DNA of 64,000 nucleotides, taken from positions 248,001 to 312,000 of the forward strand of contig JHYJ01000006.1 of NCBI GenBank assembly GCA_000621425.1. Direction: 5' to 3'. Under the pieces are notes generated by a model that worked only from the letters and a program-made list of their open reading frames with translations, had not been told where the DNA came from and did not search any database. The position numbers were made by a program, and so were the translations under genes. Shown here in pieces: positions 53,453 through 63,956 of the stretch (positions are counted from its first letter, which is position 1; every line of letters begins with the position of its first letter). This stretch comes from Lachnospiraceae bacterium AB2028 (lineage in GTDB: Bacteria; Bacillota; Clostridia; Lachnospirales; Lachnospiraceae).

Positions 53453-54574
53453 ATGCATTACGATTATCTGATAGTTGGTGCCGGTGCATCCGGTGCAACC
53501 TTTGCAAGACAGGTCACAGATGCAGGTAAAAAGGTGCTTGTGATAGATAGGCGACCTTATGTTGCCGGTAATATTTATACAGAAAAGATTGAAGGAATTA
53601 ATGTCCATAAATTCGGTGCACATATTTTTCACTCGAACAGTCGTAGAGCCTGGGAATATGTGAACAGGTTTGCTGAATTTAACCGCTACACCAATTCCCC
53701 GATAGCGAATTACCACGGTGAGTTGTATTCTCTTCCTTTCAATATGCGCACTTTCAATAAAATGTGGGGTGTGGTAACTCCGCAGGAGGCTTATGATGAG
53801 ATTGAACGACAGAAGGCTGCTTCGGGCATCACAGAGCCAAAAAATCTTGAAGAACAAGCTATATCCCTGGTGGGAAAGGATATATACGAGAAACTTGTAA
53901 AGGGCTACACCGAAAAACAGTGGGGACGCCCTTGTACGGAACTTCCGGCATTCATTATAAAGCGTCTTCCTGTCAGACTGACTTTTGATAATAATTATTT
54001 TAATGCACTGTACCAGGGAATTCCTATTGGGGGCTTTACCCGGATGATAGAGAAGATGTTGGAAGGTATCGAAGTAAGAATCGATACAGACTACTTTGCA
54101 AACAAGGTTGAGCTGGATTCTGTGGCGGATAGAATATATTACACTGGAGCCATAGATGAGTATTTTGGATACCGTCTTGGACAGTTGGAGTACCGTTCAC
54201 TTCGTTTTGAGGAAGAGGTTCTGGATATACCAAATTACCAAGGGAATGCCGTGATGAATTACACTGATAGGGAGACCCCATGGACCCGGATAGTGGAGCA
54301 CAAGTGGTTTGAGTTCGGCAAGGATGAGAGTGGCAATGACCTGCCTAAGACTGTAATAAGCAGAGAGTATAGCAAAACGTGGGAGCCGGGGGATGTACCC
54401 TATTATCCGGTAAATGATGAAAAGAACGGAAATCTGTACAGGCAGTATAAAGAGCTGGCAGATAAGGAGAGCAGGGTGATCTTTGGGGGGCGTCTGGGTG
54501 AATACAGGTACTACGACATGGACACGGTGATTGATTTAGCAATAGATTTAGCTGAAAAAGAGCTAAATATATGA
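53453..54574 (+). CDS. glf: UDP-galactopyranose mutase
   Basis: Converts UDP-galactopyranose to UDP-galactofuranose for surface glycans, using reduced FAD. It is 373 residues from ATG 53453 with AAAGAGGG upstream; the earlier in-frame start at 53384 has no site. The FAD-binding motif is VGAGASGATFARQ near residue 8. HKFGAHIFHSN and the conserved KGYTEKQWGRP identify the Glf family, as does SREYSKTW near the end. It implies galactofuranose-containing envelope polymers. The partner glycosyltransferases are not in the window. Confidence 0.95.
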   Translation: MHYDYLIVGAGASGATFARQVTDAGKKVLVIDRRPYVAGNIYTEKIEGINVHKFGAHIFHSNSRRAWEYVNRFAEFNRYTNSPIANYHGELYSLPFNMRTFNKMWGVVTPQEAYDEIERQKAASGITEPKNLEEQAISLVGKDIYEKLVKGYTEKQWGRPCTELPAFIIKRLPVRLTFDNNYFNALYQGIPIGGFTRMIEKMLEGIEVRIDTDYFANKVELDSVADRIYYTGAIDEYFGYRLGQLEYRSLRFEEEVLDIPNYQGNAVMNYTDRETPWTRIVEHKWFEFGKDESGNDLPKTVISREYSKTWEPGDVPYYPVNDEKNGNLYRQYKELADKESRVIFGGRLGEYRYYDMDTVIDLAIDLAEKELNI

Positions 54575-54892
54575 TTTTGTAACAATTTGAGGGCGCTTTT
54601 TTACTTTTTTTGCATGACAGAAAAAATGTCAAATGAATTAAACGAATATAAAAATGACCTGATATGAAGGCAGATGACGAAATGTTATTCATTTGTAGCA
54701 ACCCAAATCTTTAAAAATATATCTAGTCGAGACTTAATAAAATAAGGAAATTCGATAAATAGGATGTTCATCAGGGGTTAAAACACGATTAAATATATTG
54801 ATAGGCTTAAAAGGGAGGATAGAGAGTATACAAGGAAAGAATAATTGCTGAAAATAATGTAAATATAGACAAATATTTGAAAGGAGAGAAAA
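54575..54892. other. AT-rich spacer without a recognised feature
   Basis: These 318 bases between glf and the hydrolase gene are AT-rich. I find no credible ORF, no hairpin terminator and no clear promoter with proper spacing. The only signal is the ribosome site AAAGGAGAG just before 54893. Confidence 0.5.
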
Positions 54893-55396
54893 ATGAGAGC
54901 ACTGGTGGTTGTTGACATGCAGAATGATTTTATTGATGGTAGCCTTGGGACAAAAGAGGCGGTAGGTATTGTCCGGAATGTAAAAAAGAAAATTGCAGAT
55001 GCACATTCCGAGGGGAGGGAGGTAATTTTTACAAGGGATACCCATTATGATAATTATTTAGAAACAAACGAGGGAAAACATCTTCCTGTGGTCCACTGCA
55101 TCGAGGAGAGCAAAGGATGGGAGATAAGTTCAGAACTGGATACATCAGCATCAACTATAATCAATAAGAATGCTTTCGGATATACGGGCTGGGCAGATTT
55201 TGATTTTGAGGAAGTAGAGCTGGTTGGCCTGTGTACGGACATCTGTGTGGTTTCCAATGCGCTTATAATAAAAGCTCTTTTCCCTGAGATAAAGGTAAGT
55301 GTGGACGCTTCCTGCTGCGCGGGAGTTACACCGGAGGCGCATGGGGCGGCTTTGGCAACTATGCGCTCTTGTCAGATTGAGATTGTGAATGGGTGA
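54893..55396 (+). CDS. Isochorismatase-family cysteine hydrolase (nicotinamidase-like)
   Basis: A 167-residue hydrolase of the isochorismatase superfamily. The catalytic triad can be seen: Asp10 in VVVDMQNDF, a Lys in the region after WEISSEL, and Cys in VGLCTDICVVSNAL. GYTGWADF lies between. The substrate could be nicotinamide or a related amide; the metal-binding histidine set of true nicotinamidase is not obvious (FTRDTHYDNY has one). Ribosome site is AAAGGAGAG. It is monocistronic with a terminator at 55435. Confidence 0.85.
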   Translation: MRALVVVDMQNDFIDGSLGTKEAVGIVRNVKKKIADAHSEGREVIFTRDTHYDNYLETNEGKHLPVVHCIEESKGWEISSELDTSASTIINKNAFGYTGWADFDFEEVELVGLCTDICVVSNALIIKALFPEIKVSVDASCCAGVTPEAHGAALATMRSCQIEIVNG

Positions 55397-55434
55397 CGGC
55401 GATAAATCGCTAATATGGATGCATTAAAACATGG

Positions 55435-55467
55435 CCCGGTCCAAGGAAATAGGACCGGGTGATTTTA
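55435..55467. terminator. Terminator after the cysteine hydrolase gene
   Basis: CCCGGTCC (55435-55442) pairs perfectly with GGACCGGG (55452-55459) around loop AAGGAAATA. A short T-run follows. It may also serve the convergent YfhO operon. Confidence 0.8.
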
Positions 55468-55554
55468 TGCGCGGGTTTTAGCATATGTGGATATATGAGA
55501 ACGGTTTTGACTGAACACAGAACCGATTTGTACTATGGTGGTCATGGAAAAAGT

Positions 55555-58254
55555 TTAAGGAGCTGTATTTTTTGACAAATTAGTGCGCACATGTCTGTTT
55601 AGTAATGAAATGATGATTATTAGGAAAAGTATGGCTACCCCAATAAGGCTTATTATCAGTCCTTCCTTCGCAAAGCGCGCTGTGTATTTTAGTTCGATTT
55701 CATGGTCTCCTTCGGGCAGTTTCGCGCCGAGGAAGGCATTTTCGACTGTGGCTATGGTTTCAATCTCCTTGCCGTCACAGTAAATGCTCCAACCCGCATC
55801 ATAGGGGATGGTGGTGAAGAGTATTGGCCGGTCTTTTGTCACGTGGACGATGGCTTTTATGTCGGATGACCGGAAGGAAGAGATGACCGGTGCTGTGGCT
55901 GTCAGGTCGTCACAGATTTCTTTTAGGTTGTTATCCTTTTTATATTCGTAAAGTAGTATAGACTGGCATTTGTCTGATGCTACACCAGGGTTATCAGAAT
56001 AAATGCATATACTATCATATATCTGATCCGGAGATGCGCCTGTGATGTACTGATTGCTTTCCGGGCTTAATGTACAGCCTTCGACAATGCTGCCCATGGC
56101 AGGCTGTACCGGGGTCCCGGAGCCATTCGTGGCACATAGAATTTTATTGGCAGGCTTATTTTCCATAGACTGTTCCTGATAAAAGCAGGCATAGAAAATT
56201 CGTGACTCATCGTGCGGGACGGCAAAGGTATAGTAGGCGTCATTAGACAATGTGCTTTTTCTTAGAAAACAAATCTGGTCAGATGATATAGCTATCTCCG
56301 AGTTATATCCACCGGTCAGTACATCATCGTAGGCCATGGGTGTGAAGAAATGGCAGTCCTCACCATAGAGTGAACTTATCAGGGTTTCTTGATTGATGAA
56401 GGGGTCTTTTACTGCAGAATAGTCAGTTATATTCCTGCTACACATAAATAGCAGCGGAAGGTAAGTGTCGGACTCGGTTGAGACCCTTGCGGATATATTG
56501 GAATCATTTTCCTGTAATTCATTTAAAACGTGATATTTTGTTCCTGTGAAGGCGTATGTTACCGGAGTGTAGCCTATGTCATAGATTTCACGGTTCGGTG
56601 CTGCAATTCCTAAATTGTGAAGTGAATATCTGAGGTTGTATTCATCAGATGATGAAAATGTATTAAGTCCTGCATAATTAAACCATGCAGGGGCATTGGC
56701 GTTGATGTCGCTTTCTACGCTGATACGATAAAAAGAAGTGTCCTTAGCCTGAATATTCTTTATTGATGGCCCCTCGGTAATCCAGTTGTCGAGAGCTGCC
56801 TCATATGCATTACCGCGGTTGTGGCCGGTTACATAAATATTTGTAACTAGTTCGCTGATGAATAGTATGGAAAATAGTATCCGTAGCATAAGTTTTACGA
56901 TATGGTGTCCTGTAGTTTTATGTATAGCAATAAAGATTATCAAATATGCTAACAGGAACAGGGTGTTTACGACAAACATGATGTTTGAATTGCCGGCTTG
57001 ATCTGCAGAGTATCTTCTCTCACATAGCGGGATCATAATGGAATAGAGGATGATCAAACTGATGGTATATATGGTGTAGGCATTTTGCGGAATGGTGTCA
57101 GCTTTTTTTTCAAGAGTGTATGCGGATAGTGATATTAGTATGAAACATATGCAGAATGAGAATCTGTAGCCGTAATAATTTGGATAATCAAATGCGTGCA
57201 TAAACCTGTATAAGGGAAGAACGAGCATGCATACCAGATAATATGCAATCAGGATTGCGGAAAATATTTTTGCTTTTACAGCAACTGTTTTCGATAGGAA
57301 AAAAAAGGGGAACAGTAGCAGTACCGGCAGCCCACAATAAAGTGCAGGAACGCTATTATTTATTCCCTGAAATGATCCTATGAAAAAGGCGTTGATGATA
57401 CCTGGTAAAGTGGCTGAAAGCTCTCGGAAACCTTCGTTATCCGGTGCCATATGTGAAAAAAGGAAATATGCGGCAGGAATGTGTGTAGCACTACATAAAG
57501 CCGTTGCGAGCAGTACTGACATAACGAAGATGGACAATCTTTGCATGAAAAACTTTAGGGTAAATTTTGTGTTGCGAACGAAGAAGGAAATGATAAATAT
57601 TAAAAATTCGAAGATTCCGGCAATAAATCCCATATAAAAATTGGTAAAGAAAAGATATGCAAAAAACAGTGTGAGCAGTACAAAACGGTAGGGTAAGATG
57701 TTTTTTTCGGAAATACGATCCTTTATGTGCCCGGATGCCATAAGTGTAAAACAGGTAAGAATTGGGAGTATGTATATGGTGTCGAGCCACATTATATTTA
57801 TGTACATTCCGACAGAAAAACCGCTCAAGGCGTAGCATAGCGAAAACAGTATTGACAATGGGGAATTCAGGTCAAGAGCTTTTTTTTCATAGTACTGGAA
57901 TGATGCTGCGGCGAGTGACAGCTTTAACATTATCACAGTTGCTGTTATTACTGTCTCAGGCACGAAATCAATGAGATAGAGCAGGTTGAAAGGGCTCAGG
58001 CAGTAGTAGGCGTAGGTGAGTGCGGTGCCGGAACCTAGATATAGAGAAAATGAATACCAGTAGTCGGTTTTTCCTGTTATGGCGGAAAGAAAAAGTTTGA
58101 TAAAAGGCACATATTGGTGAACAAGGTCTCCCCAGAGGATTGTATAGTTACCGGAGCCTGTTATTCCAAGAAAAGAAAGTCCGGCCAAAAAGAGGATAGC
58201 TGTTAGCAATGCAGAAAAAACAGGGTATGTTTCGGATTTAAATAAGCGTTTCAT
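55555..58254 (-). CDS. YfhO-family membrane protein (third of a tandem trio)
   Basis: An 899-residue GT-C-like integral membrane protein with about 12-14 hydrophobic helices in its first 480 residues, a large extracellular segment (about 480-850) and a final helix near 865-885. In Bacillus and Listeria, YfhO proteins add sugars to lipoteichoic acid outside the membrane. It carries the C-terminal pattern ILFTTIPYDAGWSIYCDGKEIETIATVENAF, shared with the other two copies. The start codon overlaps the stop of the upstream copy by four bases (58251-58254). It is the last gene of the operon. Confidence 0.85.
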   Translation of the reverse strand: MKRLFKSETYPVFSALLTAILFLAGLSFLGITGSGNYTILWGDLVHQYVPFIKLFLSAITGKTDYWYSFSLYLGSGTALTYAYYCLSPFNLLYLIDFVPETVITATVIMLKLSLAAASFQYYEKKALDLNSPLSILFSLCYALSGFSVGMYINIMWLDTIYILPILTCFTLMASGHIKDRISEKNILPYRFVLLTLFFAYLFFTNFYMGFIAGIFEFLIFIISFFVRNTKFTLKFFMQRLSIFVMSVLLATALCSATHIPAAYFLFSHMAPDNEGFRELSATLPGIINAFFIGSFQGINNSVPALYCGLPVLLLFPFFFLSKTVAVKAKIFSAILIAYYLVCMLVLPLYRFMHAFDYPNYYGYRFSFCICFILISLSAYTLEKKADTIPQNAYTIYTISLIILYSIMIPLCERRYSADQAGNSNIMFVVNTLFLLAYLIIFIAIHKTTGHHIVKLMLRILFSILFISELVTNIYVTGHNRGNAYEAALDNWITEGPSIKNIQAKDTSFYRISVESDINANAPAWFNYAGLNTFSSSDEYNLRYSLHNLGIAAPNREIYDIGYTPVTYAFTGTKYHVLNELQENDSNISARVSTESDTYLPLLFMCSRNITDYSAVKDPFINQETLISSLYGEDCHFFTPMAYDDVLTGGYNSEIAISSDQICFLRKSTLSNDAYYTFAVPHDESRIFYACFYQEQSMENKPANKILCATNGSGTPVQPAMGSIVEGCTLSPESNQYITGASPDQIYDSICIYSDNPGVASDKCQSILLYEYKKDNNLKEICDDLTATAPVISSFRSSDIKAIVHVTKDRPILFTTIPYDAGWSIYCDGKEIETIATVENAFLGAKLPEGDHEIELKYTARFAKEGLIISLIGVAILFLIIIISLLNRHVRTNLSKNTAP

Positions 58255-61037
58255 TCTGCGACTCCTGAGTCGGATTCCTTGATATTCGGCTTAACGGATG
58301 TATCGTGTTGGCTGGAAACGGATCTCATTATCTGTTTTACGATGATGATAGCAATAAGGATAACCAGTGCGGCTATGCTTATTATGAGCCCTTCCTTGGA
58401 AAATTTTGCATAGTATTTAAGTTCTATATCGTGGTGCCCTTCAGGTAGTACTGCGCTTAGAAAAGCATTGTCAACCGTGGCCATGGTTTCAACTTCTTTG
58501 CCATCACAGTAAATGCTCCAGCCCTCGTCATAGGGAATGGTGGTGAATAGAATGGGTCTATCCTCGGTAACGTCCACTGTGGCCTTTATGTCGGAGGAGC
58601 GGAATGACGTAATGATTGGTGCTGTGGCTGTCAGGTCGTCACAGATTTCTTTTAGGTTGTTTTCTGTGGGGTAGGAATAAAAAAACATTGCCTGGCAACT
58701 GCCGTCTGATAGTTCGGGTTTATCCGTGTAAATAGCGATTTCATCATAGGTGAGGTCGGTGTCTATTTCGTTAAAATGCTGGTAATTGTTTGAGTTAAGT
58801 ATATCTCCTGCAAATATCCCACCGTGTCTTAATTCGGCTGTTTCCCACCAGCCGTCGGGAGCACAGATTACATATAGGGTGTTTCGTACCGCCTCTCCCT
58901 TTTCCTGATAAAAGCAGGCGTAGAAGATTGACTCATCATCGTGCGGACGTACAAAAGAATAATATAACGTGTCGGACAGAGAACTTTTCTTTTTCCAGAA
59001 GGTGACCTGGGGATTAATTTGCATTTCCGTATTGTAGCTGCCTGTAGTCAGGGAATTGTAGTCTATGGGGATGAAAAAATGCTGTTCACTGCCGGTGAGA
59101 CGGGACATTAACTGTTCCTGGTTCAAAAAGGGGTCTGCGTCAGGCCGGTAATCCAGAATTTCATCATTTGACATAAAGATTATGGGGAGACAAGCGTCAA
59201 GCTTTTCTATGGTTGGCATAATGATTTCATTTGTGGAGACAGTTTCTGGCGAGTTTTCTAACTCATCCTTTTCTGAATACTCGATGATTCTGTATTTAGT
59301 ACCTGCAAACGCATAGGTTATAGGTGTGTATCCGGACTCGAGTATAGCTCTGTTTGTCGCATATATGCCCAGATTATAAAGCGCACATCGGAGATTATAG
59401 TCATCAGATGATGAAAACGTGTTGAGCCCTGCGTAGCCGAACCATGAAGGCGCATTGGAGTTTGTCTGGTTCATTACGCTTATGCGGAAGAAACCGTCGT
59501 CATTTGATTTTATTTCCTTTATGCAGTCGCCTTCCGTGAGCCACTGTTCTTCTGCCAGTTCATTTACGGGGTCACCGCGGTTTATTTCTGTAATGTGAAA
59601 ATTTACAAGTATTTCCAAGCATAGGATGGTTACAAAGGAGACTGTTAACAACCGGATTGCCTTCTTTGATTCAGCTTTCTTATGAAGTAAAAATACAAGA
59701 AGATACAGCAACAAAAAAGCAATGTTAATGAACATCAGATTGTTGGTATTTACAAGCTGAAAGGATTTATAACGCAGTATGCATATGGGAATCATGATTG
59801 AATAGAGTACTATCAACAAAATTGTATATATTACATAGCTTTTTTTGCTGATTTCCTTTGCGTGCTGGACCGTAACTGCGGCCATCGCACATAGCATAAA
59901 TGTGATACAGAATGAGAATCTGTATGCATACCAGTTAGGAAAATCAAATGCATGCATGAATTCATACAAAGGGAGTAGCAGCATGCACAGCAGGTAGTAA
60001 ACTAATGCAATGGCAACAAGGGTTTTTTCTCTGAAGGATATGGTTCTGAGCTTAAAGAAAAAAGGCGTCAGTAACAGTACCGGCAGTGATGAATATAGGA
60101 ATGGTGTACTATTGTCGAGACCGGAGAATGAACCTATGAAAAATGAATTTATAATGTCAGGAATTGTCGCAAAAAGTTCTTTGAAACCTTGATTGTCCTG
60201 GGCTAAATGTGCATACAGAAAATATGCTGCTGGAATAAGTGCTGCGGCGCATAACGCTGCTGCAAGCAGAACGGATGCGGCATATTTAGCGGAACTGGAC
60301 AGGAATGCAACGCGGGCATTATTTTTTTTATATCTAAAGAAAGAGAGAATAAAAATTATTGTTTCAAAAATTCCTACCATGAATGCTAAGTAAAAGTTAG
60401 TGATAAAGAGGTAGGCGTAGGTAAGTGTAAGTGATATGAACGGAAAAAATTCGCCAGTGTGTCTTTCTGATTCGGAAATACGGGATGATTCCTTGTCAAC
60501 CTTTGTGATCCCGCCTGCAGCCTTCATGGTCAGATAGGTAAGTATCGGGAGTATATATATGGCGTCCAGCCACATTATGTTGGTGTACATTGCAGCAGTG
60601 TATCCGCCCAGCGTGTAGCATATGGAGAATGCTATAGTAAGCGGGGAAGAAAGTCTGAGTGCTTTTGATTCAAAAATCTGAAAGGTTGATGCGGCAAGCG
60701 CAATTTTTGCCGCAACAAGCACTATTGTCATAGTTGACTCAGGAATACCTTCAAATAGGTATAGGAGATTGAAAGGATTTAGGCAGTAGTATGCATATGT
60801 TAATGCTGTGCCGCTACCAAAATAGTTGGAGAAAGAATACCAATAGTCCTCCTGGCCTGTTAGGACCCGGAGAAACATTTTTATAAAAGGGATATACTGC
60901 ACGTCAAGATCCCCGAAAAGAATTATATTGTTTCCGAAACCGATTATGCCTATAAGGGCAAGTCCTGCTATGAAAATAAGGGCAGAAAGAAGTGCGGAAT
61001 ATAAGGGATACATTCTTTTTGATAATATATATTTCAT
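58251..61037 (-). CDS. YfhO-family membrane protein (second of a tandem trio)
   Basis: A 928-residue paralogue of the flanking genes with the same topology: about 12-14 helices, a long extracellular domain and a C-terminal helix. It is closest to the 55555-58254 copy: both share EICDDLTATAPxI-SFRSSDIKA and nearly identical GWSIYCDGKE segments. A charged tail (VSSQHDTSVKPNIKES) ends the protein. It overlaps both neighbours by ATGA, so the trio is translationally coupled. Confidence 0.85.
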   Translation of the reverse strand: MKYILSKRMYPLYSALLSALIFIAGLALIGIIGFGNNIILFGDLDVQYIPFIKMFLRVLTGQEDYWYSFSNYFGSGTALTYAYYCLNPFNLLYLFEGIPESTMTIVLVAAKIALAASTFQIFESKALRLSSPLTIAFSICYTLGGYTAAMYTNIMWLDAIYILPILTYLTMKAAGGITKVDKESSRISESERHTGEFFPFISLTLTYAYLFITNFYLAFMVGIFETIIFILSFFRYKKNNARVAFLSSSAKYAASVLLAAALCAAALIPAAYFLYAHLAQDNQGFKELFATIPDIINSFFIGSFSGLDNSTPFLYSSLPVLLLTPFFFKLRTISFREKTLVAIALVYYLLCMLLLPLYEFMHAFDFPNWYAYRFSFCITFMLCAMAAVTVQHAKEISKKSYVIYTILLIVLYSIMIPICILRYKSFQLVNTNNLMFINIAFLLLYLLVFLLHKKAESKKAIRLLTVSFVTILCLEILVNFHITEINRGDPVNELAEEQWLTEGDCIKEIKSNDDGFFRISVMNQTNSNAPSWFGYAGLNTFSSSDDYNLRCALYNLGIYATNRAILESGYTPITYAFAGTKYRIIEYSEKDELENSPETVSTNEIIMPTIEKLDACLPIIFMSNDEILDYRPDADPFLNQEQLMSRLTGSEQHFFIPIDYNSLTTGSYNTEMQINPQVTFWKKKSSLSDTLYYSFVRPHDDESIFYACFYQEKGEAVRNTLYVICAPDGWWETAELRHGGIFAGDILNSNNYQHFNEIDTDLTYDEIAIYTDKPELSDGSCQAMFFYSYPTENNLKEICDDLTATAPIITSFRSSDIKATVDVTEDRPILFTTIPYDEGWSIYCDGKEVETMATVDNAFLSAVLPEGHHDIELKYYAKFSKEGLIISIAALVILIAIIIVKQIMRSVSSQHDTSVKPNIKESDSGVAE

Positions 61038-63820
61038 CTTGTTTCTCCATCTGCCGCGGTTTCAGTTTCGTCATTTCCAATAGCGTTTTGGTCTTGTGTA
61101 TTGTTTGTTTTTTTTCTGGAGCTTAGGAAGATTGCTAAAAATATTATTATGGCGACCGTGCTGATTACACTGCCGGCGAATGCATAAGGTGGCTCATACT
61201 CGAAGACGATTTCATGCTGCCCCGGAGATAGGGCGAGGGTGCAGAAAGTGTCATCCACTGTCACATAAATCTTGCTGGGAATGCCATCCACATATGCGTG
61301 CCACCCTTTGTCATAAGGGATGGTAGTGAATAGAAGAGGCTTGTCCTCTGTGGCGGTGACAATTCCTTTTATATAGGTATCGCTATATGAATCTACCTGC
61401 ATGGTGCCAGTGGATAAAATGTTATATGCTTCCGTGAGAACCTGGTCATCATAGTATGCGAATCTTATAGCACTTACGGCATAGGATCTGTAACCATTGG
61501 TATTAACATAGAATGTCTGATATAAGCGATCCTCCGGTTCATCGTGTTTTTTTTGTGTATTGCTCTCAGCTCCGGCAGCGGTTTTATTTGCTTCAAATAT
61601 GGCCCCGCTTGCGATGGTGGGTTCACATTCGAAACCGATTCTGTTATTTCGCATGATGTAGGGTGCAGGTGAATTGAAATAGGTCCCGTTTAATGTATTA
61701 CAATAAACGTAAGGCGTTTTATTGCCGGAAACCGGAATGGAATAGGTAATCCAGCCCATATTGATACTGTCTGTCATCATATCAAATGCGGTGTCCTCGC
61801 CTAACTCATATACATGTGTATTAAAGGTTTCCAATTCTATGACGTCATCAGGAATACTTTCATAGACTGTGACTTCGTGCCCAATCATACTACTCAGTAG
61901 GTTGTTAGTGTTGGTAAAGGGGTCGTCATATGATTCGTAGTAGGCAATATCAGGGCTTACCATATACGCAATAGGCAGTGCTCTTTCGTTGGTGGTGACT
62001 GATGCGTGAGTACCATCTGATGCATCAGGAATGTCGATGATATATTTGACAGAAAAGAGCATATCCATCGGTGCCGTGCCACTGATGTCATAAAGCATAT
62101 GGTAAGAGTTTCCTATTCCGAGGTTGGAAAAAACATAACGCTGTTGGGTGTCCTCGAAGGAGGCGAATGATGTGAGGGTGTTTATGCCGAAGAGCGATGC
62201 TCCGTTGAAACATTTCTCACCGTTTACCCTTACCCTGTAGAAACTTTTATCATCAGTGTGCAGTTTATTTACGGCAGAAGATTCTTCACTATACCAAAAT
62301 TTGAAATCTTCTGCTTTTAAGCGGGGACCGTTATCAGCAGAACTTCCGGCAAATGATCTGAGGGAAATCGTGCTGCTGATGAGTAGTTCCAATGCAAGTA
62401 GTGCCAGTGCGGCGAAGGGGAGGTACTTCAAACATCTGTCTTGGATTTTGCCGGTGTTTTTTGTCTGATGCAGGCCTATGTAGATTATTCCCCAGAGGAA
62501 CATGAATACAGCATTTACTACAAGGTAAGTATCGGAAACAGGTGCAATTCCGGTTATGTCATTGAATATCACGAGAAATGCATAGACCAAAAGAAGACAT
62601 CCGATCATTATCCACAGAGTTTTATTTGTTATCTTTTTCTTTTCACTCCATACTTTTGCGGCCATGGAAATAAGCATAAATACAATGCATGGAGAAAAAC
62701 GGAATGAATAGTGGTTGGGATTATCAAAAGCATGCAGGGCTGCATATATAGGCATGATTATAGTTCCGCAGAAATAAAAGACCAATAGTATTGCGGTACA
62801 AACTTTTCTTAAGAAGGAAATGCTGTCGGTAAAAAAGTAAAAGGGGCTTAAAAGAAGTATAGGTAATCCACAATAAATATAGGGCGTTGAACTATACAGG
62901 CCCTGTGCACCGCAGGCATAGAGGGCACTGAAAATGTCGGGAATGGATGCGGAAAGCGTGATGAAAGAATCGGATGCTCCCTTTAAGTGGTTTAGCAGGA
63001 AAAAAGCTGTTGGAACCAAGAGTGCTGCACATAATGCGCTGGCTAAGACTACTGCGGAAAAAAAGGCGACAGTTTTCTTTATCATGTTCACAATGTGTTT
63101 TTTTACGTCGGCCTGATTGTCTGACCAGTCTTCGGCACAAATCGTGAATGCGACAAAGCTAAGCGCGGAGAAAATGCCGATGATATAGCCCATGTAAAAA
63201 TTTGTTATGAACAGGTAGGTGTAGCAAAGGGTAAGGCTGAGAAAACATCTCTTAGTAGGTTTATGTACAAATTTTGTTAATACAGTTATTAAAATGGGTA
63301 GAACGTATAGGCTGTCGGCCCACATGCAATGCATACTCATGACTACTGCCCAAGAGCAGAAGGTATAACACAGTGCAAAGAAAATCGAAGAAAGCCGCTT
63401 GGTTTTTAATACATTTTCCGAATAATATGAAAAAGATGCTGCGGCAAGCCCGGCTTTTAATGTCGCTATAATATGGGTTATGGTGATTATTGATGCAAAG
63501 GGGACCAGATAAAGGAGGTTAAAGGGGCTAAGCGTGTAATATACATATGTAAGAACAGAACCGGATCCCCCATAAAGCGAAAATGAATACCAGAAATCCT
63601 GATCGCCCTTAAGAACCCTCATAAAAGATTCGATGAAAGCGATGTACTGATCAAAGTTGTCGCCCCGGCATATGCTGCCACCACCGGGAAAAAGAAAATC
63701 GTTTATTGCGAGCAGGATTGCAAAAAGAATGCTGCCGATAAAAAAAGAAGACAAAGGGGTTAACATTCTGGAATAATCCTGTTTTTTATTTTCGGACGGG
63801 ATGGTCGTATTATCTGTCAT
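61034..63820 (-). CDS. YfhO-family membrane protein (first of a tandem trio)
   Basis: A 928-residue paralogue from the ATG at 63820, which has AAGGAG upstream; the frame extends to 63880 but those residues lack a ribosome site. Topology is as in the other two copies. It is more divergent from them in the extracellular half, including longer inserts and different C-terminal sequence (GWHAYVDGIPSKIYVTVDDTF). It ends in an Asn/Asp/Glu-rich charged tail. It is the promoter-proximal gene of the three, which run leftwards. Confidence 0.85.
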   Translation of the reverse strand: MTDNTTIPSENKKQDYSRMLTPLSSFFIGSILFAILLAINDFLFPGGGSICRGDNFDQYIAFIESFMRVLKGDQDFWYSFSLYGGSGSVLTYVYYTLSPFNLLYLVPFASIITITHIIATLKAGLAAASFSYYSENVLKTKRLSSIFFALCYTFCSWAVVMSMHCMWADSLYVLPILITVLTKFVHKPTKRCFLSLTLCYTYLFITNFYMGYIIGIFSALSFVAFTICAEDWSDNQADVKKHIVNMIKKTVAFFSAVVLASALCAALLVPTAFFLLNHLKGASDSFITLSASIPDIFSALYACGAQGLYSSTPYIYCGLPILLLSPFYFFTDSISFLRKVCTAILLVFYFCGTIIMPIYAALHAFDNPNHYSFRFSPCIVFMLISMAAKVWSEKKKITNKTLWIMIGCLLLVYAFLVIFNDITGIAPVSDTYLVVNAVFMFLWGIIYIGLHQTKNTGKIQDRCLKYLPFAALALLALELLISSTISLRSFAGSSADNGPRLKAEDFKFWYSEESSAVNKLHTDDKSFYRVRVNGEKCFNGASLFGINTLTSFASFEDTQQRYVFSNLGIGNSYHMLYDISGTAPMDMLFSVKYIIDIPDASDGTHASVTTNERALPIAYMVSPDIAYYESYDDPFTNTNNLLSSMIGHEVTVYESIPDDVIELETFNTHVYELGEDTAFDMMTDSINMGWITYSIPVSGNKTPYVYCNTLNGTYFNSPAPYIMRNNRIGFECEPTIASGAIFEANKTAAGAESNTQKKHDEPEDRLYQTFYVNTNGYRSYAVSAIRFAYYDDQVLTEAYNILSTGTMQVDSYSDTYIKGIVTATEDKPLLFTTIPYDKGWHAYVDGIPSKIYVTVDDTFCTLALSPGQHEIVFEYEPPYAFAGSVISTVAIIIFLAIFLSSRKKTNNTQDQNAIGNDETETAADGETR

Positions 63821-63926
63821 GTTGTTTCTCCTTAGGTTGATAAACATAGTATTGCAAAGGAAATTATATAACATGTACATTAAAATAACAATTTAATAAA
63901 ACAGAGCGTCATTGGATAATTATTAC

Positions 63927-63956
63927 TTTACAGAATGGACGGGTTTTTGATATAAT
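63927..63956 (+). promoter_or_regulatory. Promoter reading rightwards out of the window
   Basis: TTTACA (63927-63932), an 18-base spacer and a perfect TATAAT (63951-63956). It points away from the YfhO operon, so a rightward gene probably begins beyond the right edge. Confidence 0.6.

Noticed and set aside
54614-54667. 17-residue ORF (MTEKMSNELNEYKNDLI) in the glf downstream spacer
   Set aside because: No ribosome site and too short to support.
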